Positions 45,755-52,640 of a DNA stretch of 64,000 bases are shown here, piece after piece. This DNA is from Parabacteroides sp. TM07-1AC. Lineage in GTDB: Bacteria > Bacteroidota > Bacteroidia > Bacteroidales > Tannerellaceae. How positions within the stretch are numbered: position 1 is the first letter of the stretch; every line of letters begins with the position of its first letter. The translations under genes were made by a program, and so were the position numbers. The notes beneath the pieces were generated by a model. It saw only the letters and a program-made list of their open reading frames with translations, had not been told where the DNA came from and made no database searches. The stretch is taken from positions 1 through 64,000 of the forward strand of contig NZ_QUKD01000002.1 in assembly GCF_003480915.1 (NCBI RefSeq), read 5' to 3'.

Positions 45755-45869
45755 ATATTAGGGAACGCAGATGACGCAGAATACACAGAGGTACGCAGAT
45801 TAATTTTTTCTTTTAAATAAAATATCTGCGAGCTTCTGTGTATTCTACGTCATCTGCGTTCCCTAATAT
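45755..45869. repeat. ACGCAGA-family long hairpin, copy 1
   Basis: A 35-base arm at 45755-45789 (ATATTAGGGAACGCAGATGA...) pairs with 45835-45869 with one mismatch. An inner ACGCAGAT/ATCTGCG pair extends it. It ends just before the promoter of the DMT gene. A second member is at 57209-57320. Confidence 0.85.
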
Positions 45870-45874
45870 TTTCG

Positions 45875-45882
45875 TATATTTG
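45875..45882 (+). promoter_or_regulatory. -7 box of the DMT gene
   Basis: TATATTTG followed by C, 33 bases before the ATG. Confidence 0.65.
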
Positions 45883-45915
45883 CAGCCGTTTTAGCAATCA
45901 GAAAAAGGTAAAAAG

Positions 45916-46836
45916 ATGAACAGCAATTTGAAAGGATTCGTATACGGCATTGCCACTTCGGCTACATTCGGTTTGATACCATTATTTACATTGCCGCTGA
46001 TGGCGAAGGGGATGCAGTTCGATTCGATCCTGTTCTACCGTTTCCTTTTTGCATCGATTGCCCTTGTCGGTATCATGGCGGTGAAAAAAGAATCCATGCG
46101 TATCGACAAAAAAGATATTCCCGTACTGATATTGCTCGGCTTCTTTTACACGGCATCCGCCATGTTCCTTTTCTGGGGATATAATTTCATGTCGGCAGGG
46201 ATAGCCACAACATTACATTTCACCTATCCTATATTCGTCACCCTCCTCATGCTGGTGTTTTTCCGCGAAAAGACATCGTGGGTCACGTTGATGGCGATTT
46301 GCCTGGCGATCTGCGGGGTTGCCCGCCTGTCTATCAATGAAGGGGAAATGAAACTGAGTGCATTGGGCGTTTTTATCGTGCTGCTTTCAGCTGTCGGTTA
46401 CGCACTTTACATTACCACAGTCAACAAATCGAGGGTACATACTATGACCGGCAGGAAACTGACTTTCTACGTATTCATCGTCAGCACCCTCCTGTTCACC
46501 ATCAAAGCAAGTACCAACGAAGGCATACAACCCATCCCTGACGCTATGTCGGTTATCAACCTGATACTTCTTGCCATTGTTCCGACAGTCATCTCCAACA
46601 TTACGCTTGTACTGGCAGTACACAATATCGGCGGTACACTCACAGCCGTACTCGGAGCAATGGAACCTGTCACCGCTGTTTTTGTAGGTGTGTTACTGTT
46701 CGGCGAACCATTCACTTTCAATCTGGCTATCGGTATCCTTCTCATAATCATTGCTGTCACAATGATCATTCTGTCAAAAACCATACAAAAAAGACTGAAA
46801 GAAACCCGTAGAAAACTCTTACATTACAGGAGATGA
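45916..46836 (+). CDS. EamA/DMT superfamily transporter
   Basis: This is a ten-helix permease of 306 residues with two EamA domains, each about five helices. AGIATTLHFTYPIFVTLLML marks the end of the first, and GGTLTAVLGAMEPVTAVFVG the second. It probably exports metabolites or amino acids. The substrate is not readable. Confidence 0.9.
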   Translation: MNSNLKGFVYGIATSATFGLIPLFTLPLMAKGMQFDSILFYRFLFASIALVGIMAVKKESMRIDKKDIPVLILLGFFYTASAMFLFWGYNFMSAGIATTLHFTYPIFVTLLMLVFFREKTSWVTLMAICLAICGVARLSINEGEMKLSALGVFIVLLSAVGYALYITTVNKSRVHTMTGRKLTFYVFIVSTLLFTIKASTNEGIQPIPDAMSVINLILLAIVPTVISNITLVLAVHNIGGTLTAVLGAMEPVTAVFVGVLLFGEPFTFNLAIGILLIIIAVTMIILSKTIQKRLKETRRKLLHYRR

Positions 46837-46859
46837 CAACATTAAGTTATACACAAGCA

Positions 46860-47241
46860 GCGTCACCATCCTATTTATTTAAGATAAACAATTAATTACC
46901 AGCCTATTAAAAGGTGACACCTATGATTAAAACAGCGTCACCCATATTCTGATGCTTTTTAGGTCATATCCTATCGACTTCTTTACTTAAAGTTAGCGCT
47001 TTCTGACATAAAACTCACTATCTTTTAACCTTTCGACCTGGGGCAACTACATATTCGACCTGGGTAAAACCCACGGTTCACCTAGGTCAAATTCATAGTT
47101 GCCCCAGGTCGAATATATAATATATTACTTATTAGGCTATTAAAAGCTATGACTTTCATACTTATATACAGTATAGATCGCCTTTTTCAATTTATAGAAT
47201 AAAAAACCACCCGTGACGCCACCAAAGAGTTCCGGCGTCAC
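46860..47241. repeat. GCGTCACC motifs that bracket cluster D
   Basis: GCGTCACC occurs at 46860 and 46935, and AGGTGACAC at 46912. On the far side GTGACGCC (47213-47220) and GGCGTCAC (47234-47241) face each other 21 bases apart. AGCCTATTAAAAGG near 46901 and AGGCTATTAAAAGC near 47133 also match in part. They enclose cluster D. No gene lies in 46837-47267. Confidence 0.6.
47032..47119. repeat. Phased near-palindrome cluster D
   Basis: Four units built on ACCTGGGG/ACCTAGGT begin at 47032, 47054, 47076 and 47098, exactly 22 bases apart. The fourth is inverted. The outer ones pair over 18 perfect bases (TTCGACCTGGGGCAACTA with its complement at 47096-47113). It lies between the convergent DMT and menA genes. 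Confidence 0.85.
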
Positions 47242-47267
47242 CTATATATCATCTGAATAACAACACA

Positions 47268-48182
47268 TTAACCTACATATTCCGGTTGATGAAGCCAAAA
47301 AGACAACAACAATAATGACAGTAGTAAAGTAAAGAGGAAAACATTTCTGGCAGTATGTGCCAACGTCTTATTCAATTCTTTTCCCTCAAAATGGTATAAC
47401 TCCCTCCAGGTTTTAATAAACAAGGTAAAGAATGCTGCAAAAAGAAGTAACACCCATGTAGGAGCTTCAAACAATAAAGGCATAGCCAACAAAAAAGCTA
47501 CTATTCCATTCATCAGATAAAAGATCCGACCGAAGCCACGACCGAAAAGCACAATCGTAGTCCGTTTGCGAGCAGCTTTGTCCTGCACATAATCCCTATA
47601 GTTATTGACTACCAATATATTCGTAGAAAGTAATCCCAGCGACAGCGACAACAGGAAAGACAGCATGGAAAAAGAACCTGCCTGCACATAATAAGTAAAA
47701 CATAGTGGGATAACCCCGTAAAATAATATCACACAGACATCTCCCAACCCATTATAAGCCAAAGGAAAAGGTCCGGCAGAATAGGCCAGCACGCAAAGAG
47801 CAATGGCAATTCCGACCGGTATAAGCTCCCAGCCGGCATAAAACAAAAGCATACAACCACATAAACAAGAAAAGCCTAACGTTATAAACGTAGCTTTCAG
47901 CATCGCTCCTGGGGTAATCCATCCCTGAGCCACCGCACGCTCAGGACCTAAACGATCCTCCCTGTCCGCTCCTTTCTTAAAATCAAAATAATCATTAGCA
48001 AAATTACTGGCAATCTGTGCCAGCAAAGCCACTCCAAAACACAAAATAGCAGGTATCAACCGGAATACCCCTTCACACCAAGCTAAAACACAAGCTAACA
48101 ACACCGGACTTAATGATGCCGGCAGTGTTTTAGGACGCGCGGCCTCTACCCATGATTTTAAAAGACTCTTCTTCTGTTCCAT
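47268..48182 (-). CDS. menA: 1,4-dihydroxy-2-naphthoate polyprenyltransferase
   Basis: This membrane enzyme joins the isoprenoid tail to the menaquinone head group. I start at 48182 (MEQKKSLLKSWVEAARPKTL) because a promoter box lies at 48207-48214 and an upstream ATG at 48230 lies before it. The prenyl-diphosphate motif NDYFDFKKGAD is at 63-73. NNYRDYVQDKAARKRT is the second aspartate-rich region. Nine hydrophobic helices fit the UbiA fold. Confidence 0.93.
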   Translation of the reverse strand: MEQKKSLLKSWVEAARPKTLPASLSPVLLACVLAWCEGVFRLIPAILCFGVALLAQIASNFANDYFDFKKGADREDRLGPERAVAQGWITPGAMLKATFITLGFSCLCGCMLLFYAGWELIPVGIAIALCVLAYSAGPFPLAYNGLGDVCVILFYGVIPLCFTYYVQAGSFSMLSFLLSLSLGLLSTNILVVNNYRDYVQDKAARKRTTIVLFGRGFGRIFYLMNGIVAFLLAMPLLFEAPTWVLLLFAAFFTLFIKTWRELYHFEGKELNKTLAHTARNVFLFTLLLSLLLLSFWLHQPEYVG

Positions 48183-48206
48183 CTTTTCACGTTCACAATT
48201 CACGGA

Positions 48207-48214
48207 CAAAAGTA
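48207..48214 (-). promoter_or_regulatory. -7 box of menA
   Basis: Minus-strand TACTTTTG lies 24 bases before the chosen start and decides it. Confidence 0.55.
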
Positions 48215-48258
48215 TAAACAAAAAGCACAATCATTTGTTTTTTTATTAAGAATTCGTA

Positions 48259-48266
48259 TATCTTTG
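48259..48266 (+). promoter_or_regulatory. -7 box giving a leaderless transcript
   Basis: TATCTTTG followed by C ends four bases before the ATG at 48271. Confidence 0.6.
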
Positions 48267-48270
48267 CAGC

Positions 48271-48669
48271 ATGAAAAATTTTCTATTCATACTGACTCTG
48301 CTTTTCGGCTTCTTGCTTTTCTCTCCCCAAGAGGAGATCGAAAGCAACGATATCGCTGTGTCTCAAAAAGAGGCTGTCATGAAAGAAAAAAGTTCTGCAG
48401 ATGTACAATACTACCTCAATGTATTAAGTACAGACCTGAAAGAAAGCAAAGGTCTGAATGCCCGCAGAACGGTTCAACTGACTAATAATACATTTCACTT
48501 ACGCACGCTGAAAATAGCGGAGAAAGCTCTTCAGGATATCCGCCTGAAAGAAATGAATGTACAACGTAAAGTGTTGGAAAATGTATCGGAATGTCAAACT
48601 ATAAATTTGTCTACACTCCTTTGCCGTACGGCACAACATGTGTTTGCCCTACGGAAACTCATTATTTAA
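48271..48669 (+). CDS. Small secreted protein of unknown function
   Basis: This 132-residue protein has a signal peptide (FLFILTLLFGFLLFSPQE). The rest is helical with no recognised domain. Short conserved-looking stretches are ESKGLNARRTVQLTN and LLCRTAQHVFALRKLI. It diverges from menA. The promoter is nearly at the start codon. Bases 48670-48855 hold weak hairpins only. Confidence 0.6.
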   Translation: MKNFLFILTLLFGFLLFSPQEEIESNDIAVSQKEAVMKEKSSADVQYYLNVLSTDLKESKGLNARRTVQLTNNTFHLRTLKIAEKALQDIRLKEMNVQRKVLENVSECQTINLSTLLCRTAQHVFALRKLII

Positions 48670-48855
48670 TTTTTAAAGGATAACTCCGTCTAATCGAATT
48701 CAGACTGGTTCGGCTTATGGGCGATGAAAGTAACTGTTCTCCTCTTGAGAGAGGATAAGGGAATGTTATGTTCTATAACGTTACTATCAGCTGCTACGAA
48801 ACAGTTCAAAAAAAGCAATTTTACATTTATTTATCCATTTAAAAATTAAAATATT

Positions 48856-49068
48856 ATGTCTACTAAAAAATCAAATAAAACACGTATTTATCTGTCGGTT
48901 ATTATCACAATCATTGGTTGCGTATTAGCTTGTAGCTCCATCATTCCTAATGACTATATTAAGTTATTGGTTGTAATGTTTGCTTTGGGATATGGTTTGT
49001 TCGGTATTATGAAAGGCCTGAGCGGCACCGATTCTACTGAAGAAACAGCTGTCGAAGAAAAAAAGTAA
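48856..49068 (+). CDS. Small two-helix membrane protein
   Basis: This 70-residue protein has two hydrophobic helices (LSVIITIIGCVLACSSIIP and LLVVMFALGYGLFGIMKG) and an acidic tail (DSTEETAVEEKK). I do not recognise it. It sits 40 bases before a second protein of the same plan. Confidence 0.65.
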   Translation: MSTKKSNKTRIYLSVIITIIGCVLACSSIIPNDYIKLLVVMFALGYGLFGIMKGLSGTDSTEETAVEEKK

Positions 49069-49107
49069 AAATAATTGAACAAAAGTAACCTTTAATAAGT
49101 TAATAAA

Positions 49108-49314
49108 ATGAAGATAAATAAGGACCTGGTAGACGCTGTCATGATGGTATCGTTTATCATATTGGTATTAATCGGTACAACCGATTTTGACAATGCAGTC
49201 ACTAAAGATGTAACAATGGGAGTACTGGGGTTTGTAACAATCTGTATGGTCGTACTTCGAGGCATACAGTTGAGACAAGCGGCTAAAGAGCCAAAGGAAG
49301 AATACGAATATTAA
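49108..49314 (+). CDS. Small two-helix membrane protein with acidic tail
   Basis: This 68-residue protein has the same layout as the gene before it: helices VMMVSFIILVLIGTT and VTMGVLGFVTICMVVLRG, then AKEPKEEYEY. The two have little sequence in common but probably share a transcript. Confidence 0.62.
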   Translation: MKINKDLVDAVMMVSFIILVLIGTTDFDNAVTKDVTMGVLGFVTICMVVLRGIQLRQAAKEPKEEYEY

Positions 49315-49350
49315 ATCACTAATACGAATATTCCTAACAACCCTAACTAA

Positions 49351-49487
49351 AATGTCTAGTAGCTTCCTGCTGTTACTCCGTAGTGATCCGGGGTTATCCA
49401 AGGTACGTTTTTCTGCCTAAAAAATAACTTGCTGTTTACTTGGTTACGATAATCTTTTGATTATCGGACAACAGGAAGCCAGACATT
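49351..49487. repeat. Long-range hairpin with inner tetraloop stem
   Basis: AATGTCTAG...GCTTCCTG (49351-49374) pairs imperfectly with AACAGGAAGCCAGACATT (49470-49487). Inside, CGATAATC/GATTATCG (49447-49466) closes a TTTT loop with 8 bp. It could be a 3' structure of the small membrane-protein transcript or a separate RNA. Confidence 0.6.
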
Positions 49488-49502
49488 GTAATAAAAGATT
49501 AG

Positions 49503-49510
49503 TAAATTTG
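49503..49510 (+). promoter_or_regulatory. -7 box giving a leaderless exchanger transcript
   Basis: TAAATTTG followed by C ends five bases before the ATG at 49516. Confidence 0.6.
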
Positions 49511-49515
49511 CGACC

Positions 49516-50463
49516 ATGATAACAAGCGTTACATTATTAATTCTTTCACTGTTTGCTCTCTATATCGGAGCGGGCTGGTTGGTTAAAGGGAGTTCTGAGT
49601 TAGCCCTGAAAGCAAAGATATCAAACCTGGTGATCGGTCTTACGATCGTTGCATTCGGAACAAGCGCACCGGAACTGGTGGTCAGCCTGAATGCCACCTT
49701 ATCGGGCCAGGGGGATATATCAGTCGGTAACATCATCGGCTCCAACATTTTCAATATAGCAGCTATTCTCGGTATTTCTGCCGTTATCCAGCCATTGCAG
49801 GCCAAACGCCAGCTTACACGCCTGGACATTCCTATCCTGATCGTAGCCACTGTTGTTTTCACCCTGCTGTTCTGGAACGGAACGCTTGGAAGATTGGAAG
49901 GTTGCCTGTTCTTAGCCGGCATCATTCTTTATACGATTTTCAGTCTGTATTACTCACGCAAGCATGAAAAGAAAGTGGAAGAACTGGCGGGAGAGCTGGA
50001 AAAACAGCCTGAAGCCTGGTATAAAGATGTAATGTATATCGTAGGTGGCCTGGTTATTCTGATATTCGCTTCCAACCTGCTGGTCAATAATGCCGTATCG
50101 ATAGCCCAGGAACTGGGTGTCAGCGAAGCGGTGATCGGATTGACTATCGTTGCAGCCGGGACAAGCCTGCCGGAACTGGCAACATCGGTCGTATCCGCAC
50201 TCAAGAAAAATCCGGATATTGCCATCGGAAATATCGTTGGTTCCAACCTGTTCAATATCCTGGCAATTGCAGGAACCAGTTCAATGGTCAAACCGATCGT
50301 TGCAAAGAACGTAAACTATGTCGACCTACTGGTCATGCTGGGGTTAACACTGCTTCTGCTACCGCTGGTAAAAAGCGGACAGAAAATATCGCGTGCCGAA
50401 GGGTGGGCACTGATTGTGGTGTACCTCTGTTACCTCGCCTGGTTGCTCAGGGATCTGATCTGA
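49516..50463 (+). CDS. Calcium/sodium antiporter (YrbG family)
   Basis: This inner-membrane exchanger has ten helices and 315 residues. The two alpha repeats carry the ion-binding motifs GTSAPELVVSLNA at 48-60 with GNIIGSNIFN, and AAGTSLPELATSVVSA near 212 with GNIVGSNLFN. It swaps calcium (or another cation) for sodium or protons. Confidence 0.94.
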   Translation: MITSVTLLILSLFALYIGAGWLVKGSSELALKAKISNLVIGLTIVAFGTSAPELVVSLNATLSGQGDISVGNIIGSNIFNIAAILGISAVIQPLQAKRQLTRLDIPILIVATVVFTLLFWNGTLGRLEGCLFLAGIILYTIFSLYYSRKHEKKVEELAGELEKQPEAWYKDVMYIVGGLVILIFASNLLVNNAVSIAQELGVSEAVIGLTIVAAGTSLPELATSVVSALKKNPDIAIGNIVGSNLFNILAIAGTSSMVKPIVAKNVNYVDLLVMLGLTLLLLPLVKSGQKISRAEGWALIVVYLCYLAWLLRDLI

Positions 50464-50470
50464 GAATGTC

Positions 50471-50503
50471 AAAGCAGGACTTTTTGAAGGTCTTGCTTTT
50501 TTT
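50471..50503 (+). terminator. Terminator of the exchanger gene
   Basis: AAAGCAGGACTT pairs with AGGTCTTGCTTT and is followed by seven Ts. Confidence 0.85.
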
Positions 50504-50504
50504 A

Positions 50505-50512
50505 TACCTTTG
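50505..50512 (+). promoter_or_regulatory. -7 box of the DUF5020/permease operon
   Basis: TACCTTTG lies 34 bases before the ATG at 50547. Confidence 0.65.
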
Positions 50513-50546
50513 TGGCTTCCATACATATTTATTTTAAACGATCAGC

Positions 50547-51248
50547 ATGAGAAAGTTTTTTACTCTGGCGATTTTATTGCTCGCCGTTTTCTGTGGGAAA
50601 GCGCAAAACATTCAGTTACACTATGATTTCGGAGGTGCTCTCTATGACAAGGATCTGGACGGTCGCCCGGCACTGACTTCCACCGTGGAAATGTTCAAGC
50701 CTGACAAATGGGGAAGCACCTATTTTTTTGTAGATATGGATTACAAAAGCAGCGGAGTTGCTTCGGCATACTGGGAGATTGCCCGCGAACTGAGTTTCTG
50801 GCAACCGCCTTTCTCCGTCCATATAGAGTATAACGGAGGTTTGATGAAAGGGGCTTCCTATAATAATGCCTACCTAGGAGGTTTCACCTATACATATAAT
50901 AATAAGGACTTCTCCAAAGGGTTTACTTTTACTCCTATGTACAAATATATCCAGAAACACCGTAGCCCGAACAATTTCCAATTGACGGGTACCTGGTATA
51001 TTCATTTTGCTAAAAACGGGTTGTGCACATTCAGCGGGTTTGCCGACTGGTGGCGGGAGAAGAACGACCACGGGAACTTTATTTTCCTTTCCGAACCGCA
51101 GATATGGGTGAACTTAAACAAGCTGAAAGGTGTTGATGATAAGTTCAAGCTGAGTGTCGGAAGTGAAGTGGAACTGAGTCATAACTTCGGCGGTCGCAAC
51201 GGTTTTTATACCATTCCGACACTGGCGATAAAGTGGACATTCGATTAA
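50547..51248 (+). CDS. DUF5020 family outer-membrane protein, Tsx-like
   Basis: This 233-residue protein has a signal peptide (LAILLLAVFCGKAQ) and then alternating strands of a small beta-barrel. Its landmarks are WGSTYFFVDMDYKS, SVHIEYNGG, LTGTWYIHFAKNG and EPQIWVNL, which resemble the nucleoside channel Tsx of proteobacteria. It ends at a barrel strand (TIPTLAIKWTFD). It is 10 bases upstream of a purine permease, which supports a nucleoside or nucleobase pore. This is an inference. Confidence 0.82.
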   Translation: MRKFFTLAILLLAVFCGKAQNIQLHYDFGGALYDKDLDGRPALTSTVEMFKPDKWGSTYFFVDMDYKSSGVASAYWEIARELSFWQPPFSVHIEYNGGLMKGASYNNAYLGGFTYTYNNKDFSKGFTFTPMYKYIQKHRSPNNFQLTGTWYIHFAKNGLCTFSGFADWWREKNDHGNFIFLSEPQIWVNLNKLKGVDDKFKLSVGSEVELSHNFGGRNGFYTIPTLAIKWTFD

Positions 51249-51258
51249 TCCAAAATAT

Positions 51259-52554
51259 ATGATACAAAAACTATTGGGGTTTGACAAACAGACCATGACA
51301 ATCCGTACGGAAGTGATCGCAGGAATAACGACCTTCCTGACAATGAGTTATATCCTGGCCGTCAACCCTTCTATCCTGGGCACTACCGGAATGGACAAAG
51401 GGGCTGTCTTCACAGCAACGGCACTGGCTTCCGCTATTGCGACTTTCCTATTGGCTTTTATGGCCAAACTTCCGTTTGCACAGGCGCCGAGTATGGCGTT
51501 AAACGCTTTTTTCGCTTTTACCCTGGTGCAGGGAATGGGGTATTCCTGGCAAACAGCAATGACGGCGATGTTTGTCGAAGGGGTGATATTTATCCTGATC
51601 ACTTTCCTGAACATCCGGGAGATTATTCTCAACAGCATCCCGATGAACCTGCGATATGCCATCTCGGCCGGGATCGGTATGTTTATCGCTTTTATAGGGT
51701 TAAAAAATGCAGGGATCATTGCCCCGAACCCGGCAACGTTCGTTATGTTCGGGGAGTTCACGCCGTCTTCCGTCCTGGCAATGACGGGTATCCTACTGAG
51801 CGGAATCCTGGTTGTAAAGAAGGTGAAGGGTGCTTTATTTTACAGTATCCTGATTTGTACGTTGGCCGGGATACCGCTGGGAGTGACGGAAATACCGGAA
51901 GGTTTTCTTCCAGTCTCCATGCCTCATTCGATAGAGCCGACTTTCTGCAAATTTGATTTCACCGAGTTCTTTACTTTGGATATGGCGATCGTTATTTTCA
52001 CCTTATTGTTTATGAATATATTCGATACGGTAGGGACACTGGTCGGTCTGGCTTCCAAAACCGGGATCATGGGGAAAGACGGACATATTCCACATGTGAA
52101 AGAGGCGATGATGTCTGATGCAATAGGTACAACGATCGGGGCGATGATGGGTAGTTCGACCATTACCACTTATGTGGAAAGTGCTTCGGGCATTGCTGAA
52201 GGAGGACGTTCCGGTTTTACCTCCTTGGTAACAGGATTGCTGTTTATCCTGGCTTTGTTCTTTGCTCCGTTGTTCCTGCTTATTCCCAGTGCAGCAACAA
52301 GCGGAGCTTTAGTGCTTGTCGGGGTATTTATGATGGACTCGGTATCAAAGATCGATATGGATGATATATCCGAAGCACTCCCGGCTTTCATTACCATTAT
52401 CATGATGGTACTCACCTACTCTATCGCAGACGGAATGGTATTGGGATTACTTTGCTATGTACTGGTCAAGTTGTTTTGCGGAAAACACAGGGATATAAGT
52501 ATTACCATGTATATACTGGCAGCTCTGTTCCTTTTGAAATTTATATTTGCCTGA
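51259..52554 (+). CDS. NCS2 family purine permease (AzgA/GhxP-like)
   Basis: This inner-membrane transporter of guanine, hypoxanthine or adenine has 431 residues. RTEVIAGITTFLTMSYILAV at the start, APSMALNAFFAFTLVQGMG, and MGSSTITTYVESASGIAEGG are AzgA-branch landmarks. FMNIFDTVGTLVGLASK lies in helix 8. It is co-transcribed with the DUF5020 barrel. Confidence 0.93.
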   Translation: MIQKLLGFDKQTMTIRTEVIAGITTFLTMSYILAVNPSILGTTGMDKGAVFTATALASAIATFLLAFMAKLPFAQAPSMALNAFFAFTLVQGMGYSWQTAMTAMFVEGVIFILITFLNIREIILNSIPMNLRYAISAGIGMFIAFIGLKNAGIIAPNPATFVMFGEFTPSSVLAMTGILLSGILVVKKVKGALFYSILICTLAGIPLGVTEIPEGFLPVSMPHSIEPTFCKFDFTEFFTLDMAIVIFTLLFMNIFDTVGTLVGLASKTGIMGKDGHIPHVKEAMMSDAIGTTIGAMMGSSTITTYVESASGIAEGGRSGFTSLVTGLLFILALFFAPLFLLIPSAATSGALVLVGVFMMDSVSKIDMDDISEALPAFITIIMMVLTYSIADGMVLGLLCYVLVKLFCGKHRDISITMYILAALFLLKFIFA

Positions 52555-52573
52555 ACAACTGTTTCAGGTATAA

Positions 52574-52608
52574 AAAAGCGGGATAATCGTAACGACTATC
52601 CCGCTTTA
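52574..52608. terminator. Bidirectional terminator
   Basis: AAAGCGGGATA pairs with TATCCCGCTTT between the convergent permease and pepO genes. Confidence 0.88.
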
Positions 52609-52640
52609 TACATTATATATATACTATCTGTATTCCAGCA

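Noticed and set aside
47032..47119. Integron attC sites
   Set aside because: There are no cassettes between units, no integrase, and no attC core sites.
49351..49487. A tRNA gene
   Set aside because: The folded region has no cloverleaf or T-loop. I found no tRNA anywhere in the window.
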